This document shows, piece after piece, positions 58,201 to 59,601 of a DNA stretch of 64,000 nt. The notes under the pieces were generated by a model. The model searched no databases, was not told the DNA's origin, and saw only the letters and a list, made by a program, of their open reading frames with translations. Source of the DNA: Phytohabitans aurantiacus (GTDB taxonomy: Bacteria; Actinomycetota; Actinomycetes; Mycobacteriales; Micromonosporaceae); the NCBI RefSeq assembly GCF_027923225.1, contig NZ_BSDI01000025.1, positions 1 to 64,000 of the forward strand, read 5' to 3'. A program made the translations under genes and the position numbers. How positions within the stretch are numbered: the first letter of the stretch is position 1; every line of letters begins with the position of its first letter.

Positions 58201-58794
58201 GGCCAGCTTGTTCGCGCCGAACTTGGCGAGGTACTGGGAGAAGATCTGGGCGGCCTTGGCCCGGGCCCCGGCCACGATGCCCGCGACGGCCGCCGCCTGC
58301 GCACCTGGCCCACCCGGCGAGGCCGCGACCAGCGCCGGGTACATCAGCACCATCGCGGCGGCGGCCGTGCCCGACAGCCGGACCTTGGCGCCGAACGCAT
58401 TGGCCGCGGCCTGCGCCGAATGCCCGCTCGCGTCGTAGGTCACCTTGATGGCGTCGGCGAGCCCGCCCTTCTCGCCGCTCAGTTCCTTCCAGCGCTCCAG
58501 GATGGCCGGTCCGACGTCGCCGCCCCACACCGCGAGGACCTGGTTCATGCCGCCGAACGCACCCGACTGGAGCTGGATGAGCGCCTCGCCGAGGGCGGCC
58601 TCCATCTCGGACAGCGCGCTGAGCGCGCTCTCGTTGGCTTCCGGCCAACCGTCGAAGCCGCCGCCGGCGACCGCGACACCGTTCAGGATCATGTCGCGGA
58701 ACTTGTTCCAGAACCACCCGAAGTCGGGCTTGCCCCACGCGGCGCCGACGAGGCCGCCGAGGGCGCCGTCAGAACTTGAAGTCGGCGATGTCAT
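25216..58794 (-). CDS. Giant 11,192-residue ESX-exported multidomain protein with C-terminal HAD domain
   Basis: One uninterrupted frame of 33.6 kb. Residues 1-390 are a CpnT-like/WXG100-related helical export domain (FDGWPEANESALSALSEME, VWGGDVGPAILERW, then hydrophobic helices). Residues about 390-1740 are Gly- then Pro-rich linkers with a twice-repeated unit (FNRAE..LAARN ... SPNGLI.LGLP). Residues about 1743-4735 and 4736-7595 are block A twice. Residues about 7596-8625 and 8626-9690 are coiled-coil-rich block B twice. Each of these four blocks ends in an HExxH module (His near 4653, 7539, 8571, 9600). A long helical region and beta/alpha repeats follow, and a HAD hydrolase lies at 10965-11190 (DFDGP with Asp10972, SNSS, KPAPDP, GDEPAD). 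The ATG lies inside the WXG100-like gene. It is probably a secreted polymorphic toxin; other roles, such as a surface or developmental factor, are open. Confidence 0.9.
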   Translation of the reverse strand: MTSPTSSSDGALGGLVGAAWGKPDFGWFWNKFRDMILNGVAVAGGGFDGWPEANESALSALSEMEAALGEALIQLQSGAFGGMNQVLAVWGGDVGPAILERWKELSGEKGGLADAIKVTYDASGHSAQAAANAFGAKVRLSGTAAAAMVLMYPALVAASPGGPGAQAAAVAGIVAGARAKAAQIFSQYLAKFGANKLAAAAATRAASNGVAGAAAIPAVTGLTGRAAATEFAKSFARGYLGPGLANAGRTGLVFGTFTGGIEAGAQAVEMIDGRYRESFAAGDIGRAAATGFATGVAFSVVRAGLSVPIRSNRLPAAVLKDATAMAVALPTGNRIVNGVPITLKGMAAGAALGAGFRLAYAGAQKTGTFIAGKRLAGEAQRFLESTTPGRAPGTGTGAPGRGFPDAGPGTPRGEGGPGPGGEGGPGSGGQGGPSGGTGPGGTGGSGGTGGSGGTGGRGGGGVGGGGGGSGTGGGSGVGPRPQSPGGGTGTIVDGPSTGGRTATGPGSIRGELLRIDEAAFNRAEADLAARNQPGGGSALGKLRTPSQGELVALDRALNEGLLRPDEAGTTTLPRESTPAAPPAQAAPPAAPPSRGAPMAPPDAPPPMRGGPAPAPSAAPPIRSAPITPPIAPPDGPTPLPQAPDQPAAGPVAGTPSVHNGPVGPPPVTPGAAPASPDALAPPQGTDQPAPPPQAAAPPATATPPWTAPPAAPPPQATPPAAGAPPPVIPPQPIQGVASPPQGVAPPGGGAPPTQPPTVVTPPAAGAPPAVITPPSLGTPPATAAPPVASGPQPAPSPAPAPPAPIPPQAPEPIPPQFPSPDELPSVIPEPIPPLAPEPIPPQAPEPIAPPFPAPADLPADLPVPGDQASEPAPADAVPDPAPSPDPAPGPIPVPGPATAPSTAPSTGPATGPATGPATGPATGPATGPATGPATGPGTLLPGTSHRVPNASPPPVRLPAEAIPLHASPPGEHQVIAKPGAEGAGATTAAVPEPHREELGAATPEEPEPREPERVPGPPAMPTVPGVPAPGDPDARAVPPPPVPADRDPHRRRMPPRRRDSPNGLITLGLPDEVLPGNGENGAGAPGEGDRPDGGGPPDGASADGAPPGGASATGRDGRGRPAGTSGPGQAGVRGQAGTAGRGGAPGQAGSPGSGGAPGQASAAGRGGSPGQAAPGQGGGPDGGTQQHQPSTGGAGTITRALAPGRATGASRLIEEFNRAEEELAARNRNGAPGRLREPGAEELVEAERQHDQRMFDASDPEALPEDLAPPARRRPASTIHKGATESAPAKPAEPPAKPAEPPAEPAPVHSETVRGGDAADAEAVAGGGPLKAGREAAPPILAAPPAGGAPPAPPAVTGAVPGEPAPPAVAVAAPGEPEALPVAGVAAPETGTRPRPVPAPPAPIPPQAPRPIAPKPPEPIPPQAPEPIAPQAPEPVPPKPPEPIAPQPATPDQIPPELPVPSEPQPNLPPPGPGPGAPEGEPGPGAPEGTPGPGAPDAVPGPSAPDGTPEAPAAPVPGGPTPAGPAAPTPGAEPQPAIEPGVPGGPPAVLPRDTAGLPPKRPEPVTPVHQEPPVPRLTQPPSPHHRERLLDRPRERLGASPVRIPAPTEPPPLPGVPQPPGVPAAPRPDDPAARIAPGQQSQRGGAKAPDRTAHRRRMPRRGSGSPNGLIFLGLPKELTPTGRRRAERMAEVRRALAELLRAEKQARIEARRRATARAAGATGRAEGAPARERKARRAARSAVRRQWTIRRPFNASEMPGFEKGPRPKQTDTLTAIRAVAPTLREYLDDRYESIEFRETPSTPGPVIGDGDGDGGAQAGVLTLRPRGGAEFSVPVVVVDLDGKAMAQTDPGEGATPARIALDSRMPDGPKSPERAIVYARRMLVHELRELEAIRTGVRAWARRGGGRKPVDVLGRYTTVRPGRDARPAQRTRFLHRDRRARAAQPGRGSRLGPNDQGLLGEAIALVRGAGPDTGDDLAMWIDETGLRDGYPGAEQKWQLVHEELPEDVRKRVAEARQKPATTQADRALIALHRELEGDHVPRSWLGLGPATEWFEAFQRGGGLDGMGFLILDADDIRRLIDADGVRLRAGFPGADEKWELVAAALDAAGKRKIRERIGKIREEPPSDPEDRALIAIHRELTLTGVTGIPGNRYEWFQVFHSSGAMDELLLAPDDIRRWVDADGVRLGAGFPEAEKRWELVAAALDSAGRRKTRERIEQIRAEQARDPDRVVTLTGVVHRGEWLDAFRQAGGLADAAAAVGRGSDGIRRWLDADEVRLGAGLPGADALWELAAGALAEAGRADVRERIELIRMVQARELMSGARIVPIDADAPSTRFTGEFVRLGRDPVTGVWHAEYRVRVTESSASPEMVGQERLVRLVEGAGPVAGRSWLVRPAHGRIKGLRRGYEVRLEETEPGGPDMSGDPITAKFLGFRRDPTGEHWHPEYLLRFVEPPGRPERLPRRPWLVRLRPEKVEFTPRNKLPRSAPVVELPEGTQTWLEFTGEPPGPPEDTLPEGMETWLDTYQESFDLVYRLGHGITEAELIDAAADTVETMRDLRAHLVTSTTSSSVTTVEGGVGAGVRISPAVPDIAGVLNVPDAVTRTAVSTAASTLGQAGDQPALNDDVAVAILRRADWDERMVRHHERTIAETQEALDGTEKAVKDATGEKVKAPKLVEPPPEEAKTSNAGKGSLSRAAEPLRDALVGQRLFGSRPIAAVSGAHEHKDERFDAEFDLSGWHGLNRDEHARRTVRIHVRLGQGIGTPPEAVERLPGSDREHILIRVDLGQLGVAAPDDRAPAAVDPGLRGRIIRRAIERGMQGLPSTQRPETLAGLAAEREDPDRVTLPPSQRRQLLDEQARRQLRRELHQAVDGEILVFHTVARPQRRRQRRGLRSHPIRRVRGQHEHGRETFDAQYEVSGRAGLNRWSLQVHVVFVPDFTSDDKKFWERAPLPEPDHIQVRIDPNRLKRPGRARPEKLEEPQRPPVPLPPPRPLRPAEGADPMTVRRYEEELARYPADMARFRKDLAQHSTKLARFREELRRYHQALPAYQEEMAKYESDLADFAAERRRDGKLPPARPRPDADERTRTRYAQERERYDEELAEEYDSAVKTYLGNLRRAVLKAVEPTWTEARRTTPWVDHGVAAAQSTGTSGARPIGRGADSAVGHPAGQAAPPSALDAALATTRNSALVALPNYLAELTDRARQGVHQWYSQRAREAKVAAKLANQKHRDDQTLGPGGRLVRSGLAGKVTSFLLAAGQAVGRGAAKAPGHHRRRPTDPPADDRVELPGIRSLLALKALEAADGKRDDPITLDASDAWRARTELTPLKERTLAGKLEFFAPAFDPVDSVAELRTFNHLPEGARAALVRDINGMLRLTAFEAQELNRRVDDLGGAEKFQEFTKKTTDERLTALAGKRDPVGYLPFDLLDVAGKQKALADVRLFAEIVAFEALGTAEQLLALDAMALSQEVPAFRLARFSERARQFQAIRQLRREVTFGRARHNEVQRLLGVLEDFQVLADFDQMTPAQQIVAVDVLREIQWLAGFARPVLLERVQFLEELRTFLHLMELEGLEGGERLPFLNDPDSLSGLPAFEHLTPVEAESLKKELARFQDLPVDTRATLLERFEDWEREHAVVTVQTRTFTLHKQRVRVGVLADHSESLRAGTVVPVAPNVFLIVFAGRMTPAETAKAGWYLDPERDPGEAPANTEIDRIVATELARISDQVKLQYEAFGPRLLEAMAKYGTPVIYTGLRSLEATHDPGKAIIAAIGGGLTLAQAQAGRLQERWKSAYKAGADLRAETPQENRRADVERALADATAATDAHRDLLVRRLNEILEDPAATEEQREFATRSLDTLSYRDGFMAKWIEDVVLDRLKIEGHKVTRISAGVYAYMPTGKDGKPRKGVDPIVVVVSHDRIDEVKIVRQESGGFGDLRLVVPDRVRIGDDDQGTTQESIVGQMRDRVTEELKLYADRPDGRAALTTYLRRILMTDGVSGGSMGFFAVQQGSPMGQYIAEAAGARMIATGALGRRLDQTNGVRLHMLRQLLNRYDWPSTHDYGQVADRITHLADYHGELNRLLAKAERVRNAQTVAPLMVPRLVVPPVPGVDRSVDPAAGQSESVTAVREGLGKAAAATAGELPTMFTSASHDESTSDVTLTLPGGRRVTVVLDARELPDGEAAIVEITPAELNPRDGTTAAYPLDTHRITVDARTAAGEGLDLRRVIGHALATVHAHEVGAAAAQQRRVADLTILVRAARTPPLDVVARARVALVEGLLAEAIDHHGYRHGQAGADRRWLLEQGRFPDDVRDFIAGARRDAIPAAPGAARPRTRPAPAPRAFDRHGNPVPRRNVVVRRLADPEAARVRAARRAEAVAAMLPELFTDAALNPETGLLRLALPGGREVAVAFDAAELPDGEVAVVQIRPEDLNVPGGPVTHRITVPDRVGWWLDLRRGVARALAVIHAREVGAPNQRHRPVADLPAVRDADLTVLARSVADSGTPMLAGRLATTLEAYGYGAGEAGDRAWAGAWRRFPPDVRAVVDEARRETVHAREIPDGRFRPEGRDEPFADAFIGERLRSIPADVFGGEAAALRVSDDGLRSWVIRPDGAGVHFVHRAAPDLPEGVVARIRDGSGTAADPYVLEVAALAPDAAVDRAAPHEIAHKVAPDVSRGADPERFPRLVEARVIQHRIGEAVAAGDVSEVDALIADARALQRELDTGRAVKWARAWKVRRRAKPAAFHRQWTVRKPFNASEMPGFEKGAPNQEGALAAIRAVAPDLSGFLGEQYESITFESTPGTQGPVVADKDRGAQAGVLTVQPRGGRTVRIPVVVTDLDGTAMAQTDPGPRPGDIPVRIALDSRMPRDSDERARVYARRMLVHELRELEALRTGVRAWARRGGGRKPADVLGRHTTVRPGREARPATRTRFLRRERPARATQPGVGSRLGPNDHGLLGEAVALVKGNGPDVDKDLAKWIDATGLRDGYPGAEQRWQLASGALPKEVRERVAAARRKAATTHEDRALVALHRALERDHVPRSWLELGPAVEWFEAFQRAGGLDGASALVLEADDIRRWIDAEGIRLRVGFPGADEKWELLAGALEAAGKRKMRDRIGRIREEAPTDPEDRALIAIHRELTLSGVTSTAGNRYDWYREFRRSGAINDLYLMRPDDIRRWLDADHVRLGAGFPQAEERWELVAAGLDSRGVPPHRHPDDPRVFAGRQQLREQVEQVRAEQARELKTGERVVPSAANDPSTRFTGTFVRLARDAVTGVWHAEYRLRVTESSHHPEMVGQERLVRLVEGTGPVSGRTWAVRPTFGQIKGLRRGYQVRLEEIEPSGPDMSGDPITAKFLGFRRDPTGKHWHPEYLMRFAEPPTHPGRLTRRPWLVRLRPEQVELGPTHELPAGFETWLETYHGSFDLVYRLGRNITENDLVEAAADAVETMRDVRAHLVMSTPSPSAGIVEGNAGAGVRVLPALPDAAGLLNVPDAVVRSAVSTAASTLGQSRDQTAMNDDVAVATLLRTDWDERMLRHHQRSVAEAQEALDGTEKAVKDATGEEVEAPKLVEPPEEEAAKPADTDTKELKRAAEPLRDALVGQRLFGSRPIAVVGGAHEHGGERFDAQFDLPGWHGLNSGDHARQAVRIHVRLGTGIGTRPEAVERLAGSDREHILIRVDLGQLGAPDPDDPDSAGEVDDAAAVDPAERGRIIRRAIERGTQGLPTKRPETAAGLAAERDDPDRVTLPPSQRYMFLDEQAREQLRRELRDALDGEVVVFQTMTHRLRRSERRSLRSNPIRFVQGEHEYGHERFDARFEVSGRAGLNRWRVQVHIVFVPDFNGDPKKIWERAPMPEPDHIQIRIDPNRLNRPGRARPVLEEPLAPRVPEQPRRPLRPEESAGDVAMRRYQEELDEYPARVRQYRKDFARHSARRARFRKALQRYYRALPEHREQTAKYERDLAEFAAEKRRDGKLPPARPPRDADELTRRLYQEERNQYDKELAEEYDSAVKTYHGNLRRSVLRTIEPTWVEARRTTPWVDEGVDAARTTGSSSARPIGRGADSAVGHQGAPAPAPNTPPPNTLDNALATTRNSAVIALPNYAMELLDRIRRGTHQWYSQQVRQATVAGRVANQKHREDKVLGPAGLLPPSHPAGKVTAFVHEAAQAVGQGAAAAPGEHRRRPADPPADERMDLPSVRTALALKILESANGKRDEPITLDASDSWRAVTELKPLRERTLAGKLEFFAPGFEPADSTAELRTFDRLPEAARAALVRGINGMLRLAAFEAQHTGRRVRDLGGAEKFAEFTKQTTVERIAALDGKPDPAGYLPFDLLDLAGKRKALADLRLFVELLAFEELGTAEQLLALDAIALSQEVTAFRQDQFSERARQFAAIQRLRRAVVLGGEHTGAVEPALDILTDLLARADFERMSPRQRLVTVDGLLEAQWLAGFGRPVLLERVQFLGELRHFLYLMELQGVEGADRLPYLHDPNKLSEVPAFQHLTAVEAERLLTELARFEGLFGTVRERLLERFEDWEQEHAVVTVPTRTFTMHKQRVRVGVLADHSESLRAGTVVPVAPNVFLIVYAGQATPAELAKAGWYRDAERARRAGEPPGPEQAPADTEIDRIVAAQLARISDQVKLQYEAFGPRLLDAMAKYGVPTAYAGGRALVETGDPGKAIMTVIAAGLTLAQAQAGRLQERWRSAYKSAADLRAETPDENRRADLERAVASATAATDAQHDLLLRRLNEILREPSVTPAQRAFALRSIDKLSYPDREMAKWTDDAVLRRLKIEGYEVTRISTDAYAYQPTDDDGKPRRGVDPVVVVVNHDRIDEVRIIRQESGGYGDLHLFVPDRRTIGDSDHAATRESLIGQMRDRLTEELELYADRPDGRAALLTYLRRILMTDGVAGGSMGFFAAQQANAMAQYIAEAAGAKMAATAAVGQFVDQTNGVRLHMLRQLLNRYEWPILHNQVEFADRITHLAEYHEELNRLLTLARRIRDAQVVGPPAVAPLAVPAVPGIARSPGAVDPDALFDGLAERVAAVAEELPNLFTAASHDAVTSDVTLTLANGGRVTVALKTAELPAGAAATVEFEPAELNRRDGSATTYPPDRHRVTVDARTVAPRGLGLRRMIGQALATVYAHEVGADVDQSRRVADLTILGQAARSGVALVAGQLSDAIDHYGYRHGQTGADRRWLVDAGRFPADLRDIIAGARRDAIPAAPGAARPRRAPAPRTVDRYGNPVPRRRFVPRRPVDPQAARVRAARRAAAIAATLPELFEDATVDGDALRLVLAGGREVTVAFDAAELPDGETAVIQIRPDDLNQPGGPTTHRITVPERLGWWLDRRRGLARALAVIHARETGSLSHRHRPVAELRAVRDADLAVLARSVAASGTTMLSRRLTLTLEAYGYGAGGAGDASWAGARDRFPADVRAVIDATRQGAVHAREIPDGRFVQAGRDEPFDDAFIGERLRMIPDAVFGGAAVEVDVSDDDLSSAVIRPDGSTLHFRHRAASPDDLPADVVATIRTGSGTAADPYLLEVSALAPDAAVDRAAPHEIAHKVAPDVSSGADPERYPHSVELRVIQHQIDQAVMENEPSEVDALIVDGRGLRAEMGLVPTEGDPAEPGWLAGDLRTILRGLDTPGERADRDTAAARDFARRLDEAPTRDGRTVADERADADAARREAAQAADRAAALRVEAAQAETGVARLAALAERLHRKADALHGADPNLAGARAAAQRMAHDAGQEAARAERLLAEAGTADAERDAALDRHEEILEWIDVAVAGLAGDEPEARAAPLLAQRALEDVWPRYTRPSIVEGELIRALSPAPDPVDAHVAFAEGWLLRLPRVATPYEEGGPAVDETEAIERISHGRYQTLVAGASPLGATERVRAVLSAVDTVASLVRDAGRFAYASVVLVRPDGTYTLLTMAHDETGVRYVLPPHDPAASPVELLGSGFAERVHHVEALVVDGRREPVPIPGAPRGLRNRHTVPEAYDAALPELDRVGARLQRAVERLADTSADVRLAGMRVEEAVADQDKRMLAERDLRQVMDDHRVAEKDFATTAARARIARHFAGLAAHHYDLSSLDADLATLTPEEAADALLRAADRELAASQLADRSDELAQQWQADSEASREAHLTTGAAAARQRAVRLAAEPARRRLEAQLAERFAERRAQLDALADEAATLVQSVPWLAHPDIAGAGDGHLQNWRAAARRGADQRAEAERAWRERRDLVRAAQEREAAGDGTGAAGPRADAARLAERARAAERAAAAHEVEAAEHERRHHAARAGRDRAATRADLTEDVVRRYGRLVTTWNDAIARQRELGDARTAIEDALADMAAADAAFDAVLDARQVPMLLAYLAELRVTWHEAMALHLVEIGADRAEVEDATRLLVAALARGRAMGDAIARLDRILKTAGQLTFVRRVQFMETRAAEIRLWLELTNILSAAATSLADADRALRELVQSGHLGAPEPPVFAREKERFEQRGRDEAVDAVHLVARFGALPVEVFGGRAAEVAVDGDRIVVDTELHFVVRAVPPEVLTARGDPERPPVAMIETGAGTGDDPFVIEVSNLASDAVIDRAIPHEIAHKLAGPVAHGADPERVPHEVEARVIAYRIDSAAESSSVDALIADGRALREEMGAAPGAAGDAEPGWVATDLRSILRRFDDPGERAAREAAAERRAAERLDAAPAGAGRTVADQRRIADEARRDAARWAGRAAVLRGQAVRAAGRATELAGLAEHFHLLADATHGADPRLPQIRAAARNTARRAEAYRVEGAAARDAAEVAERQVEQRLADHDNLLRPVEAARAVLAEPAPDGPPLLARRAAERAWQQRPSTVDTEAVALLGPFDDAHALFAGGWLHGRLPGASQDQLAAIEELTGARYQTLVAGASPMDDAQRAAAVGPAVASVVRAVDEGGYASLVFDLAGGERMLVAVVRDATGPRFVDPPREPAGSLEELLGTGFAGLVRHVEALAVHASGTPAPVPGTPAPVPGAPRGLHSRHPVPEAYDAALPELDRAAARVERLAAGLADEADLLRRSRLAADAERAEELRLLAVVRDARTTQVESRLAEAKAATSAARAMAAAEFAALEAHHYDLLADLGAPGLTVDQRAAAVLSALAAAEVARAGDAETVEWERRGAEAARHQIAKEQVLARHRADRAALVGRRLDSEAGLKALAERHQLRLDDLADAIGDLLAVYPGGAAETGGAAERAWRDGVDELTRLDELRAEHAATAERAWRYRRDSILAAQEYEAAGDDTRAAEHRGAAAQMRDAAVTAERAAAETGARLAEHRRRHEVELDRTMRERRWTGMAGDTARRYGEVVADLTKAGREAAALPDRRVTTEVRLSAVGSAVDRLEALLDRLHLEKTAVEAALRRAAWHQAQAAYLREVGGEPWDDERRADDLVEQAARALDRAGQLGRETVEAQLAETVARGEVDAARQAEDALAAGAANRVATAARVLAEADRGHRLLNQGLINQGLINQGLLDQEEPPQVHAGVVAGSRMVQAELPPDDPGVSDEEIFAGIAGLPVGVFEGDVLTVEPVDATLAAVRVPGQHDPIHFRAEAADLPGDLFARTVLRSGTAEDPHVLNVTRNVPAADRPALLPRAVAHEIRHAVLHLAGVEERLAEAAARGTEALVIDDQLGTAGAAHREALLTDRQALDVHLAGEPPRSTSDLRAWREAHLRPGMSAQLRKSLRIVPPSIEATAALVATRRTTLIEASKAIAKHILPLLSPPTGNLLNKAGKKVNALAERAVRKAPEMPPEIFQRELKRIEEAAALLGSAAEEVALDLHAPRSGPVATVAGGLRQVRDDLRRSASSARSAVETLKGAAEAVKAGKPDAGAHRALNRARGHLVAATEALDGLVANLPGITESVTAAVGEIPAADQPPAPALEPVAPRPEPGAWRFAAGRSRVAVVRELPDRLDRALLEPLEGPIRKVAAVQEELRALDLRLTAHRDEGTWPDVDVAALAEGRRDTLEGVRAALARIVGDPPPLLPEVPDPGQLHGGAAIADVLTIAAGLTEGLRTAVDAARQLTGLVGEMDTMLARVLAKKSDGALAEAVAGVRHAAGAAARLADHLNGRRERLMALVELTQRAVERVEPGAPPPVPIAEMTAADLAEFFAVEPVPAGMVVARSPRARAFAEMFPAGEGDFAVVVDTVTAPDGQILGFAPPGRPTVTGELMDATELWELTRRAIELTGRVDVTRVVLVASGAAALAAEFHELAAAGGIAATLAPHGTVWLTPDGVPFVAAAGWDANRSLLVPASADAGWQVYTSDGPQETVMDVGEPPARPPAPAHIVSLVDGFDSGMSAADLDLPSGTTVVVTGSGVPPSRLVSTLEERIARGELPAGSRRHALLLTRPHGDDYGRAVARAWGGPVLTPTRELWLRRDPAGRWRIDGGGVRYVPGEGLRPSARAERARRATVHVYHPDGSIRRHVDLDGYDRRQRQRLAESGARPGPTIFGAQRASLPARGIQFAERPPSWTRPEAVPGYVDIHLNADGAEAFSPGDLLAPLSPEAAGEAVRLWREHGLLGPDGWLRGIRLPDLRLAEHSPLVARLARAAGVHVLVPWGGERTPAGTAAGTTAAGTYVRYAPDGQIAPYYATARPALLMRVGDGFLGAGGIEPAAEPLNPPGEYPIREPGDGAVATRSGLAVGVPADDANEIEPVPDMVVLVVAEAEREKLAGVLRPIAAKRPIRVLFDQPTTPEYASRLARESGATVVATRGIPEDDRRDLVRDGVRETQDGAVLAPEVGKFHEYRPDGTALPYVPETWTTQRVYAGAPDLARDEFGAASGTRPEPLVLLGPTEPHLPHLEMDLSAIARDVTAEPSHPPARTLQPLPDGAFPLVVEDGKLMKDLGRSRVPLDVESAAFYRTTDGGLVLGEPHGEATAAGELTATQGVLRGVVDDGRDPGRAVRTVREMVRQGLRPHPDGLLVFRSGDPDGQLMAYGAAVRPATGRPAPAAGVVDALARSKAFLLDFDGPITDLFAPRAATDGLTRIRAVLADAGVALPEPIAAETNMVAVIRWAFGLGRPDLTRALEEALGEMDRTVVDAATPTPYALRFLLAARAARRPVAVVSNSSEQAITRFLEANGYGDLVAVVIGRALGEPDRWKPAPDPVLRAAAALGLDPGALVLIGDEPADVAAARAVGARIIGYADRPSTVERFAGSEVDAMAGSMRELAEALWVLRRDDVDDREG
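25219..25902 (-). other. HAD-type hydrolase domain at the C-terminus of the giant protein
   Basis: Residues about 10965-11190. Motif I FLLDFDGPI has the nucleophile Asp10972 and the acid/base Asp10974; motif II is VVSNSS; motif III is the Lys of KPAPDP; motif IV is GDEPADVAAA. A cap domain fits between motifs I and II. All catalytic residues are present, so phosphatase- or phosphoglycolate-phosphatase-like activity is plausible. It sits exactly where polymorphic toxins carry their variable effector. Confidence 0.85.
29730..32924 (-). repeat. Giant gene: block B, second copy
   Basis: Parallel to the first copy: LREEMGAAPGAAG, GWVATDLRSILRRFD, coiled coil, RYQTLVAGASPMDD, MLVAVVRDATGPRFVDPP, GLHSRHPVPEAYDAALPELD, coiled coil. 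It ends in a more diverged HExxH module (AVAHEIRHAVLHLAG). A 15-bp DNA repeat encoding INQGL four times lies at about 30,355-30,410 just before that module. Confidence 0.75.
32925..36009 (-). repeat. Giant gene: block B, first copy
   Basis: It starts about LRAEMGLVPTEG (36,010 downward), then GWLAGDLRTILRGLD and long Ala/Arg/Glu-rich helices of coiled-coil type. A domain with RYQTLVAGASP, YASVVLVRPDGTYTLL and GVRYVLPPHDP follows, then GLRNRHTVPEAYDAALPELD and further coiled coil, and an HEIAHK module at the end. The central domain could be a degenerate papain-fold toxin domain; the match is weak. Confidence 0.75.
36010..44590 (-). repeat. Giant gene: block A, second copy
   Basis: The same order of motifs as the first copy, starting RQWTVRKPFNASEMPGFEKG. 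The stretch around HKQRVRVGVLADHSES is identical over at least 30 residues. The copy has three instead of four of the IDADGVRL-type units, and the third is merged with an unrelated-looking insert (VPPHRHPDDPRVF), which accounts for most of the shorter length. It ends in HEIAHKVAPDVSSG. Confidence 0.8.
44591..53568 (-). repeat. Giant gene: block A, first copy
   Basis: It begins RQWTIRRPFNASEMPGFEKG (about 53,568 downward) and ends just before the second copy. Order within the block: an N-terminal alpha/beta domain with MLVHELRELEA; four units of a 70-95-residue repeat (RLIDADGVRLRAGFPGADEK pattern); paired beta domains (GVWHAEYR, HWHPEYLLRF); helical and charged regions; HKQRVRVGVLADHSES; YLRRILMTDGVSGGSMGFF; two sub-repeats with LPDGE and HRITV; and an HEIAHK module. 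Confidence 0.8.
55985..56110 (-). repeat. 12-bp minisatellite in the giant gene encoding repeated PATG
   Basis: About ten tandem copies of a 12-bp unit (GGTCGCGGGCCC and close variants on the plus strand) encode GPATGPATG in the Pro-rich linker of the giant protein. The unit is a multiple of three, so changes in copy number keep the frame. Confidence 0.85.
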
Positions 58795-59113
58795 GCACGG
58801 CGGCGGCGTTCAGGATGTTGGCCGCGGTCTTGTCTGCGGCCTCGGAGTTGGTGGCACCGTTGATGATGTTCTCGGCCATCTCCATGATCAGGCCCTGGAG
58901 CTTCGCCGCCGCGTCGATCGCGGTGACCACGGCCTCGTGCGCCGCGTCGAAGCGCGCGCCTTCCTCGCCGCCGCCGGCCGGCCTCCCATCCAACTGGGCG
59001 CGCACCCGGGCGGAGGCGTCGACGATCGGGGCCAGAGCCTCGGTGGCGGCGGTGCGTATCTTGACGCCGCCCTCGATGGCGAGCTCCGGGTCGATCAGCA
59101 TGCCGTCGGCCAT
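58769..59113 (-). CDS. WXG100-like/ESX-associated small protein preceding the giant gene
   Basis: A 114-residue all-helical protein (LIDPELAIEGGVKIRTAATEALAPIVDASARVRAQL, then GGGEEGARFDAAHEAVVTAIDAAAKLQGLIMEMAENIINGA). The two-helix hairpin with a Gly-rich turn is that of WXG100/ESAT-6-like or ESX secretion-associated (EspC-like) proteins, though no WxG is present. It begins 1 nt after the YbaB-like gene and its last 26 bases contain the start of the giant gene. It is probably co-secreted with, or a chaperone partner of, the giant protein's N-terminal domain. Confidence 0.72.
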   Translation of the reverse strand: MADGMLIDPELAIEGGVKIRTAATEALAPIVDASARVRAQLDGRPAGGGEEGARFDAAHEAVVTAIDAAAKLQGLIMEMAENIINGATNSEAADKTAANILNAAAVHDIADFKF

Positions 59114-59114
59114 G

Positions 59115-59510
59115 TCAGCTCTCCCTCGTCATCGGTTCGAGTTCCTCGTCGAGCCGGCGGAAGATGGCCTCCATGTCGCCGCCGAGCGCGTTGCGGACGT
59201 CGTGCACGTCGAGGTACGCCGAAGCCGCCTCCTCGACAAGGCGGTTCGCCTCGGCTGCCGCCCGGCGGATCGTGTCGGTGATGGTCTCGGCGAGCTGCCG
59301 GGAGTCGGGGCGGCGGTAGACGCGCGGGTCGATGTCGAGCCGTTCCAGGTGGCCCTGGTTGCCGACCACCGCCTTGACCAGGCCGTCGGGAGACTTTGCC
59401 TCACCACGCACCTCGAGGATGCGGCGCCGCAGATCGCCTGCCCCGGCACGCATCCGCTCGAACTGCGCCATCAACTCCTCGGTGCGGGCCTTGATTGCGG
59501 CGTCGTCCAC
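59115..59510 (-). CDS. YbaB/EbfC-family DNA-binding protein
   Basis: A 131-residue protein with the YbaB core: a long N-terminal helix (KARTEELMAQFERMRAGAGDLRRRI), a short beta sheet (VRGEAKSPDGLVKAVVGNQGHLERLDIDPRVY) and a C-terminal helix. YbaB proteins bind DNA as nucleoid-associated dimers; in ESX loci they commonly precede the substrates and their role is not established. The GTG at 59510 has GGAG 8 nt upstream. It is the first gene of the YbaB - WXG100-like - giant - zinc-ribbon operon. Confidence 0.82.
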   Translation of the reverse strand: MDDAAIKARTEELMAQFERMRAGAGDLRRRILEVRGEAKSPDGLVKAVVGNQGHLERLDIDPRVYRRPDSRQLAETITDTIRRAAAEANRLVEEAASAYLDVHDVRNALGGDMEAIFRRLDEELEPMTRES

Positions 59511-59546
59511 AGTTGACTCCTCGCGGCGGGAGGCGTACCAACATCA

Positions 59547-59575
59547 AGAATAGGCGCACCGTCGCACATGTACAA
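59547..59575 (-). promoter_or_regulatory. Promoter of the giant-gene operon, overlapping the mycP promoter
   Basis: On the minus strand TTGTAC and TATTCT are 17 bp apart, and the transcript would start about 30 nt before the YbaB-like gene. On the plus strand TACAAT at 59571-59576, a -10 box for mycP, overlaps the same TTGTAC; its -35 region (59548-59553) is poor. The two divergent promoters therefore share bases and are likely to interfere with or co-regulate each other. Confidence 0.55.
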
Positions 59576-59601
59576 TCGGCCGGAGCTTCGACGGAGGAAC
59601 G

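Noticed and set aside
25216..58794. Giant gene as several genes joined by frame errors
   Set aside because: The frame is open throughout, no ribosome sites with new N-termini are evident at block borders, and the duplicated blocks continue smoothly in the same frame.
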